Notes under the pieces: generated by a model
The model's input: the letters and a program-made list of their open reading frames with translations, nothing else
Database searches by the model: none
Told to the model about the DNA's origin: nothing
Origin: Phoronis pallida
Taxonomy: Eukaryota; Phoronida; Phoronidae
Length of the DNA: 25,035 nt
Reading direction: 5' to 3'
Assembly: GCA_028565715.1 (NCBI GenBank)
Contig: JAOXYC010000013.1
Coordinates: forward strand, 1 to 25,035
Part shown: one piece after another, positions 22,601-24,950 of the stretch
Numbering within the stretch: position 1 is the first letter of the stretch
Layout: each line of letters opens with the position of its first letter
Made by a program: the position numbers and the translations under genes

Positions 22601-24950
22601 AGTTTCCATCTGATGACGTTTCTGAAATTGATTTCATCACAAACATTAGTGCAAATACTGTTGTTGCTGAAGTTGAAATAGTAGGTATCGAGCAGAAAGA
22701 AATTCCCATTGAACAGTTAGAGAGTTACTTTGTTGATGCTGTTAGTGAAAGAGATGTTGACTTGAAAGCACCAGAAGTTGCAGAACATGGAATAGAGGAG
22801 GATGGATCTGATCTCCCTGATGTTAATGAACTAGTTGTAGACAGGGTAACAACCACAAGGAGAGAAAGTATTGCTGCCTTGACTGAGGAAATGGGTGTTA
22901 CTGATAGCAAGGATGAGGCGGAAGAGATTGGATCTGTCAATGAAACCCAAATACCTGAAGATCAGGTATCACTCCAGGAAGGAGATAAGAAGGCTGCTGA
23001 AGTATTAGAAACCACCATTGAAGAGAAGGGGACCCTGTTAAACAATGTTGACATTGATGAGGCTCAAATATTTGAAGATCAGATCGAAAACCAAATGAAT
23101 GAAAGATCAGCTGCTGAAGTAAATGAAACCATTGCTGGGGAAAGAGAAACTGTCTTCCAGAATGTTGTTGAGAAGGAAGTTGGTGGTGACATTGTTCAGG
23201 ACACCCATACAGTTACGCAGAATGAACTGGAAGTTAATGAAAGAAGAATCAATATTGTACCGACGATATCAATTGATGTGAGTCAATCTCAGGATGTGGA
23301 TGTAACCTTTGAAGAACAGGTTTCACCCACCAAAAACAATGCGGAAGAAACTGTTGGTGCTTCTTATGACCTGGATTCAAATATCGATAATGAAGTTATA
23401 GAAGAGGTTGAGTCCAGTGATACCTTTGTTCTTGAAGAACCACTAAGGATGGAAACTAAATTGATGGATCAGAGATGTCAAGAACATGACTCAATCACTC
23501 TGTTCTGTGAGGTATCTAAGGAGGGTGTCCAAGGCCAATGGTATAAAGATGGGACTCTTATTGTTCCTTGTGAAGATGATATGGTTAATGTTGAAGCAAA
23601 TGGTAGAAAACACTCAATAACAATCAATGATGCCCAGTTGTCTGATATGGCAGTGTATTCGTTTCAAGCTGATGATGTGAAAACAACTGCTCATGTATCT
23701 GTAGAAGGTTTGTCCAGCTTAAATTACTAAACTTTTTTATTTTTTCAAATTTTTTTCAAATTTTCTGTTTGCTTGAGTTCATTTAACACATGTGTGATTT
23801 ATTATTTTGTTTATTAACCTTTCTAATTGAAAAGTTTGTTTTATTTTTAACCTCCATGCATCTAATTGAAAATTCTGCTTTTGTTTTGCATCCGGAATTG
23901 TTTCACTTTAGAAGTTTTGTTATCAAGTGTTTTTAATTTTGTTTTCTTACTCTTTGTTTCGTTCCAACATTTTATTATTTCCTTCACATTGTGTTGCATT
24001 TGTGTTGTGTTAATTTTCCCATCATGCATTGCAAATAACCTGTCTTGCAGAAGAGCCTGTAACCATAACAACATCTTTAACTGACACTGAATGCACGGAA
24101 CATTCTTCTATCAAACTTGTATGTGAAGTCAACAAACCAGGACTCGTGGGTCAATGGTTTAAAGACAATGTGGAAATATATCCAAATGATCACTTTGACA
24201 TTCAGTCAGATGGTACGACTCATTCACTGAATTTAGTTGATCCTATCCTTGATGATGAGGCCATTTACACATTTCGTGTCAAGGATAGAAGCACTTCTGC
24301 AAATGTTACTGTGAAAGGTAGGTGCAGCAGGCATAGGGGAGAGCTGGGTCAGTTGAAACGGGCCAACTATACCAGTTGTCCCCTATTTGTAGAATCTATA
24401 TCGCAATGAGTGTAGTGTTATGCTAACTATACTTTACCTGTGCAATGTCCCGAATATGGATAAGTCAAATTCCAGTGGAAAAAAGGAGATTGTCCATTTA
24501 AATCTGAGATGTGGCTTAGGAAGAGAAAGGTAGTGTTGGTTTGCTGTTTGGTCACATACGATTAAAATATAACTTTGAATTAAATTTTTTAAATTTACTT
24601 CATTGCTAACATATGCTTAATGCCAGCTTAACTATGTGTTGCGCTTAAACTAATAACTCATGCTGTGATTTAACTTACAGAGGAACCAATCAAAATCATC
24701 AAACACCTCTCTGAGGTTTACTGCACTGAGCATGAGTCTGTCAGTTTTACATGTGAGCTTTCAAAAGAAGGTGCAAAATCTTCTTGGTTCAAAAACAACC
24801 AACAACTTGTTGCCGATGGTAAAACTGTCGTTATCTCTGTCATTGGTGTCTCGCACACTTTGACCATCAATGATGTTCAGCTTGAAGACATTGCAGAGTA
24901 CACAATCAAAGTTAAAGATCAAAGCTCAACTGCTAAATTGTTTGTTAAAG
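1425..24950 (+). CDS. Partial giant Ig-repeat muscle protein (titin/obscurin-like), 34 exons
   Basis: This entry joins the 34 exons listed below. The exons sum to about 11,451 nt, all divisible by three, and the frame stays open through every junction. Exon starts follow pyrimidine-rich tracts ending in AG, exon ends precede GT, and every junction splits a codon after its first base. Each exon encodes an I-set-like Ig domain of 88-92 residues: hydrophobic A strand, Cys25 on strand B, Trp36 on strand C, an L-x-I strand E, and D-[DE]-x-A-x-Y before strand F. Two exons (30 and 32) add long acidic segments. Such one-Ig-per-exon, phase 1-1 arrays are typical of titin, obscurin and related sarcomeric scaffolds, which act as molecular springs or rulers in muscle. 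No kinase, FnIII or other marker domain is visible, so titin versus obscurin or a lineage-specific relative is unresolved. Neither the start codon nor the stop codon lies in the window. Confidence 0.9.
1986..2252 (+). CDS. Exon 2: Ig domain with canonical Cys25-Cys75 pair
   Basis: The exon has 89 codons; the acceptor is ...caatttcag and the donor is GTGAGT (strong). The start E-I-P-T-T-F-T-K is the classic titin/obscurin strand A form. Cys25 and a strand-F Cys75 (A-K-Y-S-C-T-V-G) are both present, making this one of three domains here with the textbook Ig disulfide pair. Position 15 is Glu, not Cys. It looks closest to the generic muscle Ig consensus and may be less derived than the domains downstream. 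Confidence 0.92.
2253..2581. other. Intron 2, nothing notable
   Basis: AT-rich GT-AG intron of 329 nt. I see no repeat, RNA gene or extra exon in it. Confidence 0.6.
2582..2848 (+). CDS. Exon 3: Ig domain
   Basis: The exon has 89 codons; the acceptor is ...taatttccag and the donor is GTAAGT (near consensus). Start E-L-P-I-V-F-T, Cys25 in T-L-D-C, V-K-W-Y-K-N-G and E-E-A-A-E-Y are visible. Position 15 is Val and position 75 is not Cys, so it carries a single core Cys. The following intron carries a 269-bp inverted-repeat element. Confidence 0.92.
2983..3251. mobile_element. 269-bp MITE in intron 3 with perfect 34-bp terminal inverted repeats
   Basis: Bases 2983-3016 and 3218-3251 are perfect inverted complements over 34 bp. 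Both ends carry TTAA, the target duplicated by piggyBac-type transposons. Because TTAA is a palindrome, it cannot be told apart here from being part of the terminal repeat. The interior is AT-rich and non-coding. Removing the element would shrink the 584-nt intron to about 315 nt, the local norm. Confidence 0.8.
3433..3699 (+). CDS. Exon 4: Ig domain, first with Cys15
   Basis: The exon has 89 codons; the acceptor is ...ctaattgcag and the donor is GTGCAT (weak). Start E-E-P-I-E-F-I-T-P-L, then Cys15 (T-E-C-F-K-D-E), Cys25 and V-A-W-L-R-N-G. From this exon on, every Ig in the window has Cys15. Strand E/F reads L-T-I then D-D-G-G-V-Y-S-I with no Cys75. Confidence 0.92.
3700..4044. other. Intron 4, nothing notable
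   Basis: 345-nt AT-rich intron with long T runs near both ends. The open frame reaching back to 3933 is intronic read-through upstream of exon 5. Confidence 0.6.
4045..4320 (+). CDS. Exon 5: Ig domain, paralogue of exon 13
   Basis: The exon has 92 codons, the longest plain Ig exon here; the acceptor is ...gtctttag and the donor is GTACTT. Cys15 sits in the shared motif Q-E-I-S-C-L-E-N-E, and the C-terminal half contains L-R-S-S-A-L-V-F; both are shared with exon 13. Extra residues lie in the C-D and F-G loops. With exon 6 it forms a pair repeated at exons 13-14. Confidence 0.92.
4611..4877 (+). CDS. Exon 6: Ig domain with Cys15, Cys25 and Cys75, paralogue of exon 14
   Basis: The exon has 89 codons; the acceptor is ...gtgatttcag and the donor is GTAAGA. 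Start E-L-P-V-E-I-T-T-P-L. It has Cys15 (K-E-C-M-E-T-E), Cys25 and a strand-F Cys75 (A-T-Y-T-C-T-I-G-D), so three potentially competing cysteines. Q-I-L-E-I in strand E matches exon 14, which also has Cys75. The intron directly after the donor holds an array of donor-like 11-mers. Confidence 0.92.
4900..4950 (+). repeat. 11-bp minisatellite of donor-like GGTAACGATTT units
   Basis: Four full units (4900-4910, 4911-4921, 4922-4932, 4933-4943) plus a partial ggtaaga begin 22 nt after the exon 6 donor. Every unit carries GGTAA. The last one repeats the sequence around the real donor (ggtaagaacta). Confidence 0.85.
5159..5425 (+). CDS. Exon 7: Ig domain, first of five near-identical exons
   Basis: The exon has 89 codons; the acceptor is ...acttacag and the donor is GTAGAC. 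It contains the array signature: L-E-I-I-V-P-L-E-A-T-K-Cys15-M-E-H-E, then V-E-A-Q-W-F-K-G and S-T-H-E-M-I-V. It differs from exons 8-11 by His for Gln after M-I-V and Ile for Val in E-Y-T-I-K. No Cys75. Confidence 0.93.
5714..5980 (+). CDS. Exon 8: Ig domain, array copy 2
   Basis: The exon has 89 codons; the acceptor is ...actcttcag and the donor is GTGGGT. It is nearly identical to exon 7 but reads G-T-D-I-L-K-A where exon 7 has G-A-D-L-L-K-V. Cys15 and Cys25 are present and Cys75 is absent. The following intron resembles the introns after exons 7 and 9. Confidence 0.93.
6280..6546 (+). CDS. Exon 9: Ig domain, array copy 3
   Basis: The exon has 89 codons; the acceptor is ...ccttcgcag and the donor is GTTGGT, with T at +3. 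It reads S-L-A-I-S-D-A-A-L-E-D, sharing S-L-A-I with exon 8. Cys15 and Cys25 are present and Cys75 is absent. Confidence 0.93.
6847..7113 (+). CDS. Exon 10: Ig domain, array copy 4
   Basis: The exon has 89 codons; the acceptor is ...atcattacag and the donor is GTGGGT. It starts E-T-P-L-E-I-I-V (Thr instead of Lys at position 2, shared with exon 11) and has the unique G-A-D-Y-L-K-V. Otherwise it is almost identical to its neighbours. Confidence 0.93.
7395..7661 (+). CDS. Exon 11: Ig domain, array copy 5 (most diverged)
   Basis: The exon has 89 codons; the acceptor is ...tctttatag and the donor is GTGAGT. It shares E-T-P-L with exon 10 but reads T-I-K-D-A-A-L-E-D-G-A-D-Y in strands E/F, where copies 1-4 read I-S-D and D-A-A-E-Y. 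It ends the near-identical array; the next intron is longer and carries its own inverted repeat. Confidence 0.93.
7662..8081. other. Intron 11 with an imperfect inverted repeat
   Basis: Arms at about 7731-7773 and 7815-7861 are imperfect inverted complements (gtctttgtag...gtcggttatt against aatagccgac...ctacaaag). The 12-mer aagtcattgacc also occurs as a direct repeat near 7695 and 7858. It is probably a decayed foldback insertion. Confidence 0.6.
8082..8348 (+). CDS. Exon 12: Ig domain
   Basis: The exon has 89 codons; the acceptor is ...cacaattgcag and the donor is GTAGGG. It is related to the array (G-R-R-H-S-I-T-I, S-T-A-S-L) but diverged: Cys15 in D-R-C-M-E-K-E, then A-T-W-Y-Q-D-G and N-D-E-A-D-Y. 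It separates the array from the second copy of the exon 5-6 pair. Confidence 0.92.
8349..8720. other. Intron 12, nothing notable
   Basis: 372-nt AT-rich intron with no repeat structure or extra exon that I can support. Confidence 0.6.
8721..8990 (+). CDS. Exon 13: Ig domain, paralogue of exon 5
   Basis: The exon has 90 codons; the acceptor is ...cttttattag and the donor is GTAGGC. It shares P-L-Q-E-I-S-C-L-E-N-E-T-V-T-L-T-C and N-L-R-S-S-A-L-V-F with exon 5. Cys15 and Cys25 are present, Cys75 is absent, and two adjacent Cys lie in the D-E region (D-G-C-C-Y). Confidence 0.92.
8991..9318. other. Intron 13, nothing notable
   Basis: 328-nt intron with a short catcatcatcatg microsatellite near 9181-9193 and nothing else. 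Confidence 0.6.
9319..9585 (+). CDS. Exon 14: Ig domain with Cys75, paralogue of exon 6
   Basis: The exon has 89 codons; the acceptor is ...tttaattcag and the donor is GTAGAC. Shared with exon 6: E-L-P-V-E start, T-F-E-C strand B, R-K-V-T-W, R-F-K and Q-I-L-E-V/I. The strand-F motif Y-T-C-T-I-G is also present, so Cys15, Cys25 and Cys75 occur together. Confidence 0.92.
9813..10079 (+). CDS. Exon 15: Ig domain
   Basis: The exon has 89 codons; the acceptor is ...ttaattatag and the donor is GTAGGA. Start E-Q-P-L-E-F-N, Cys15 in A-K-C-V-E-H-E, and C-terminal A-K-D-K-S-S-T-A-S-L-V-V, reminiscent of exons 7-11. This supports exons 13-15 as a copy of a 5-6-7 type block. Confidence 0.92.
10228..10259. 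repeat. Perfect 15-bp palindrome with 2-nt spacer in intron 15
   Basis: ctttataactgctga at 10228-10242 is followed, after ca, by its exact inverted complement at 10245-10259. The rest of the 427-nt intron (10080-10506) shows nothing else. Confidence 0.85.
10507..10773 (+). CDS. Exon 16: Ig domain
   Basis: The exon has 89 codons; the acceptor is ...gtttttgcag and the donor is GTAAAT. Start E-E-P-L-E-I-V-E-P-L, Cys15 in V-D-C-F-E-H-E, and I-W-K-K-N-G in strand C. An additional Cys occurs near strand G (D-K-S-C-T-A). The D-E-F turn is strongly acidic (S-D-D-D-E-Y). Confidence 0.92.
10774..11254. other. Intron 16, nothing notable
   Basis: 481-nt intron, long for this locus. No inverted repeat, SINE-like box or additional Ig exon was recognised. 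Confidence 0.55.
11255..11518 (+). CDS. Exon 17: Ig domain
   Basis: The exon has 88 codons; the acceptor is ...cccgtttcag and the donor is GTTTGT, the first of this atypical type. Start E-E-P-L-E-M-S-P-I, so one residue is missing in the A-A' region. Cys in I-Q-C-L-E-H-E, T-K-W-L-K-D-D and T-I-N-D-T-Q are visible. Confidence 0.92.
11804..12070 (+). CDS. Exon 18: Ig domain with Cys34
   Basis: The exon has 89 codons; the acceptor is ...aacttgtag and the donor is GTTGGT. Cys15 lies in T-S-C-R-E-H-G and Cys25 in T-F-S-C. A third Cys, two residues before the core Trp (E-C-R-W-L-K-D-G), is the first instance of the Cys34 feature. The usual E-F turn D-E-A is replaced by K-D-Q-S-N-Y. Confidence 0.92.
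12199..12397 (+). mobile_element. tRNA-derived SINE in intron 18
   Basis: Bases 12211-12228 (catctcgttggttcatgc) resemble a tRNA D-arm/A box. 12255-12265 (ggttggaatcc) is one base from the B-box consensus, about 35 bases later, as in a tRNA. A non-tRNA body follows, with an AT-rich tail ending near 12397. Near-identical flanks, aaaggtcattaa (12187-12198) and aaaggttcattaa (about 12399-12411), look like a target-site duplication. Removing the element leaves a typical intron of about 210 nt. Confidence 0.75.
12491..12757 (+). CDS. Exon 19: Ig domain, twin of exon 20
   Basis: The exon has 89 codons; the acceptor is ...ttatttttag and the donor is GTTTAC. The E-E-P-V-E-F-I-V-P-L-K start and H-D-T-V-T-I-S-C-Q-L-S-K-P-D-Q-E-V are the same in exon 20. 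The flanking intron ends also match exon 20's, indicating an exon-plus-intron duplication of 473 bp. Confidence 0.93.
12964..13230 (+). CDS. Exon 20: Ig domain, twin of exon 19
   Basis: The exon has 89 codons; the acceptor is ...ttatttgtag and the donor is GTTTAC. It is nearly identical to exon 19 in its first 35 residues, then diverges (G-E-K-L-I-T-S-D-R-M). An extra Cys lies near strand G (K-H-S-C-A-S-L). Cys15 and Cys25 are present. Confidence 0.93.
13231..13570. other. Intron 20, nothing notable
   Basis: 340-nt intron. Its first bases (gtttacttc) match the start of intron 19, consistent with the exon 19/20 duplication. There is nothing else to note. Confidence 0.6.
13571..13837 (+). CDS. 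Exon 21: Ig domain with Cys34
   Basis: The exon has 89 codons; the acceptor is ...catttacag and the donor is GTTTGT. Start E-E-P-L-K-I-I, Cys15 (F-Q-C-V-E-H-E), Cys25 (L-A-C) and Cys34 (V-K-C-Q-W-F-K-D-G). Strands E-F read L-T-I-V-D-A-Q-L-D-D-E-A-E-Y-T-I with no Cys75. The following intron contains a possible dead exon start. Confidence 0.92.
14066..14098 (+). pseudogene. Possible dead Ig exon start in intron 21
   Basis: After tctttag at 14059-14065, the sequence aagctgagcgtgaagtc resembles the standard exon start (aagagcctgttgaa...). In the shared phase it reads E-A-E-R-E-V-F-I-K-N and then a stop (tag, 14096-14098). No Ig body follows, so it could be a decayed duplicate exon or chance. The rest of the 351-nt intron is unremarkable. 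Confidence 0.3.
14189..14455 (+). CDS. Exon 22: Cys-rich Ig domain
   Basis: The exon has 89 codons; the acceptor is ...cattccag and the donor is GTTGGT. Besides Cys15, Cys25 and Cys34 (V-D-C-M-W-L-K-D-D) it has two more cysteines, at L-E-L-C-D-R and H-G-C-H-H. Five Cys is high for a domain in this window. Confidence 0.92.
14775..14814. repeat. 14-bp perfect hairpin in intron 22
   Basis: attttgaaaagaca (14775-14788) pairs exactly with tgtcttttcaaaat (14801-14814) around a 12-nt loop. Intron 22 (14456-14930, 475 nt) holds nothing else that I can identify. Confidence 0.8.
14931..15197 (+). CDS. Exon 23: Ig domain with Cys34
   Basis: The exon has 89 codons; the acceptor is ...aaacttgcag and the donor is GTTTGT. 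Start E-E-P-I-Q-F-T, Cys15 (V-K-C-F-E-H-A), Cys25, Cys34 (V-N-C-S-W-Y-K-N-G) and D-D-L-A-E-Y-S-V. The tail S-V-Q-S-K-A-H-V-V-V-E replaces the more usual D-K-S-S-T-A. Confidence 0.92.
15198..15605. other. Intron 23, weak imperfect hairpin only
   Basis: 408-nt intron. Around 15315-15370 the segments ccaatgggtgctattt and gcta-ccattggga can pair imperfectly. No other structure was seen. Confidence 0.4.
15606..15872 (+). CDS. Exon 24: Ig domain
   Basis: The exon has 89 codons; the acceptor is ...ccattttacag and the donor is GTAGAT. Cys15 (V-Q-C-V-E-H-E) and Cys25 (R-L-S-C), then V-T-W-F-R-G. An extra Cys lies near strand G (K-G-Q-C-S-I-A-K). Its last full residue is Ala (T-V-A-G), where most sisters have Glu, Asp or Lys. 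A second reading frame across this exon is also long and open, but it lacks the Ig pattern. Confidence 0.92.
15873..16176. other. Intron 24, nothing notable
   Basis: 304-nt AT-rich intron with no supportable feature. Confidence 0.6.
16177..16449 (+). CDS. Exon 25: Ig domain with Cys34 and a longer F-G loop
   Basis: The exon has 91 codons; the acceptor is ...caattttcag and the donor is GTATTA. Start E-E-Q-V-K-I-V, Cys15 (I-D-C-M-E-H-D), Cys25 and Cys34 (I-P-C-K-W-L-I-D). Two extra residues extend the F-G hairpin (V-G-D-D-V-D-R-S-S-A). Confidence 0.92.
16450..16833. other. Intron 25, nothing notable
   Basis: 384-nt intron. The upstream open frame from 16737 is intronic read-through into exon 26, not a start. 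Confidence 0.6.
16834..17100 (+). CDS. Exon 26: Ig domain with Cys34
   Basis: The exon has 89 codons; the acceptor is ...catattgcag and the donor is GTTTGT. Start E-E-P-L-R-I-L-T-P-L, Cys15 (L-Q-C-L-E-H-E), Cys25 (F-K-C), Cys34 (I-S-C-Q-W-L-K-D-G) and L-D-D-E-A-D-Y. Its C-terminal S-S-G-I-L-F-V-D matches the end of exon 17. Confidence 0.92.
17307..17573 (+). CDS. Exon 27: Ig domain, no internal Met in the first 88 residues
   Basis: The exon has 89 codons; the acceptor is ...taacttatag and the donor is GTGTGT. There is no in-frame ATG, so a start-codon based ORF search misses it, but it is an ordinary exon: E-E-P-L-E-V-L-K start, Cys15 (V-N-C-Q-E-H-E), Cys25 (L-S-C) and G-K-W-F-K-G. Strand E is L-S-I with an adjacent W-R-C-H, and the E-F turn is T-D-T-A-T-Y. 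It has diverged more in its second half than its neighbours. Confidence 0.9.
17832..18098 (+). CDS. Exon 28: Ig domain
   Basis: The exon has 89 codons; the acceptor is ...tatgattgtag and the donor is GTATGT. Cys15 (V-S-C-V-E-H-E) and Cys25 are present. The strand-C Cys is shifted upstream (K-E-C-M-D-L-T-W). Its ending K-D-K-R-S-S-A-I-V-Y-V-E resembles exon 31. An imperfect copy of its 3' end and donor recurs about 80 nt into the next intron. Confidence 0.92.
18163..18183 (+). repeat. Copy of the exon 28 3' end and donor inside intron 28
   Basis: ttatgtggaag|gtaagcag at about 18167-18183 repeats the exon 28 boundary ttatgtggaag|gtatg. It is a better donor (GTAAGC) than the real one. Using it would add 79 nt, break the frame and bring in an early stop, so it looks like a relic of partial duplication or a cryptic site. 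Confidence 0.6.
18436..18603. mobile_element. 168-bp near-perfect foldback element in intron 28
   Basis: Arms 18436-18502 and 18537-18603 are inverted complements over 67 bp with a single mismatch (g/a), around a 34-nt loop. The outermost bases are ATAGATGCG...CGCATCTAT, so the target may be TA. It has no coding capacity. In RNA it would form a very long duplex within the pre-mRNA. Confidence 0.9.
18706..18972 (+). CDS. Exon 29: Ig domain with Cys34
   Basis: The exon has 89 codons; the acceptor is ...tttttacag and the donor is GTTTGT. Start E-V-P-I-T-I-T-M-P-L, Cys15 (K-D-C-I-E-H-E), Cys25 and Cys34 (F-P-C-K-W-F-M-D-D). The segment D-D-V-E-I-T-S-N-E-R-F is shared nearly base for base with exon 31. 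Confidence 0.92.
18973..19322. other. Intron 29, nothing notable
   Basis: 350-nt AT-rich intron. It stays open in one frame from 19124 into exon 30, but it has no domain pattern and precedes a good acceptor. Confidence 0.6.
19323..19844 (+). CDS. Exon 30: acidic Pro/Glu/Val-rich spacer plus Ig domain
   Basis: The exon has 174 codons; the acceptor is ...actcactttacag and the donor is GTTTGT. Residues 1-85 are non-Ig, rich in Glu, Asp, Pro and Val with few aromatic residues (for example P-E-P-E-I-P-E-P), resembling the acidic end of PEVK-type titin spacers. Residues 86-174 (from about 19577) are an Ig domain with Cys15 (V-T-C-I-E-G) and Cys25. The Ig part is exactly the standard 89 residues, so this looks like a standard Ig exon extended at its 5' end. 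The upstream open frame from 19124 runs through the intron and is not coding. Confidence 0.9.
19919..20008. repeat. 90-bp nested-hairpin element in intron 30
   Basis: agctgagacccaccaaac (19919-19936) pairs imperfectly with gtctggttggtctcagct (19991-20008). Inside, ctgtcc and ggacag form a second short stem around 19950-19969. It is more GC-rich than the surrounding intron. Candidate explanations are a small foldback transposon or a structured RNA; neither is established. Confidence 0.6.
20290..20390. repeat. Second inverted repeat in intron 30
   Basis: aagtcaaataatgtggttcct (20290-20310) pairs with agggaccacattattcgactt (20370-20390) with two mismatches. The inner cgtcattcag and ctgaataacg extend the fold. 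It is probably a MITE-like insertion; a processed hairpin RNA is possible but unsupported. Confidence 0.65.
20443..20709 (+). CDS. Exon 31: Ig domain
   Basis: The exon has 89 codons; the acceptor is ...cactttacag and the donor is GTAAGT. Start E-E-P-I-E-I-I-I-P-L, Cys15 (T-V-C-T-E-H-E), Cys25 and V-P-V-Q-W, so there is no Cys34. Its middle matches exon 29 and its C-terminal third (K-D-K-R-S-T-A-L-V-Y-V-D) matches exon 28. It separates the two exons with acidic spacers. Confidence 0.92.
20710..21337. other. Intron 31, longest complete intron, nothing recognised
   Basis: 628 nt. A slightly GC-richer patch at about 21050-21180 contains a short gtggc repeat (gtggcgtggcgtggca). I found no inverted repeat, SINE box or Ig exon. 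Confidence 0.55.
21338..23707 (+). CDS. Exon 32: 2.37-kb exon, Glu-rich repeat segment plus C-terminal Ig
   Basis: The exon has 790 codons; the acceptor is ...ataactttcag, the first codon is G|CT (Ala), and the donor is GTTTGT. Residues 1 to about 699 are low-complexity and highly acidic, dominated by Glu, Val, Ile, Ser, Thr and Asp, with little Pro and almost no Cys or Trp. Residues 111-285 are five tandem 35-residue repeats. Looser echoes of the A-A-L-x-E-E motif follow (A-A-L-A-E-E-I, A-A-L-T-E-E-M). Residues 700-790 (from 23434) are an Ig domain with Cys15 (Q-R-C-Q-E-H-D), Cys25 and G-Q-W-Y-K-D-G. The segment could be an extensible or partly helical spacer, comparable in role to PEVK or N2B-unique regions, but I recognise no homologue. 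The frame is open throughout and phase 1 at both ends, which supports it being one exon. Confidence 0.9.
21667..22191 (+). repeat. Five in-frame 105-bp (35-residue) tandem repeats in exon 32
   Basis: Units start at 21667, 21772, 21877, 21982 and 22087, exactly 105 bp apart. The core reads S-D-Q-M-Q-L-E-E-E-T-T-I-N-S, then S-K-A-A-L-S-E-E-L-S-T-L-E-R-E-V-D-I. The middle three units are nearly identical; the first and last are degraded, the usual pattern for an array maintained by unequal exchange. Confidence 0.93.
23708..24050. other. Intron 32, nothing notable
   Basis: 343-nt very T-rich intron with no supportable feature; the ORFs overlapping it are chance. Confidence 0.6.
24051..24317 (+). 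CDS. Exon 33: Ig domain
   Basis: The exon has 89 codons; the acceptor is ...ctgtcttgcag and the donor is GTAGGT. Start E-E-P-V-T-I-T-T-S-L, Cys15 (T-E-C-T-E-H-S), Cys25 (L-V-C), G-Q-W-F-K-D-N and D-D-E-A-I-Y-T-F. Strand C resembles that of exon 32's Ig. A short hairpin lies just inside the next intron. Confidence 0.92.
24333..24385. repeat. Short hairpin at the start of intron 33
   Basis: ataggggagagctgg (from 24333) pairs with ccagttgtcccctat (ending 24385) with two mismatches. It begins 16 nt after the exon 33 donor. The rest of intron 33 (to 24680) shows nothing. Confidence 0.55.
24681..24950 (+). CDS. Exon 34: Ig domain, last in window
   Basis: The exon has 90 codons; the acceptor is ...taacttacag and the donor is GTTTGT. 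Start E-E-P-I-K-I-I-K, Cys15 (V-Y-C-T-E-H-E), Cys25 (F-T-C), S-S-W-F-K-N-N, L-T-I-N-D-V and E-D-I-A-E-Y-T-I. It has no internal Met, so Met-initiated ORF searches miss it. The donor at 24951 shows that the gene continues past the window edge. Confidence 0.9.

Noticed and set aside
22178-22940. ORFs in other frames or on the minus strand inside exon 32
   Set aside because: Glu/Ser-rich codon bias (gaa, gaa, tca) leaves other frames open; they mirror the repeat composition only.
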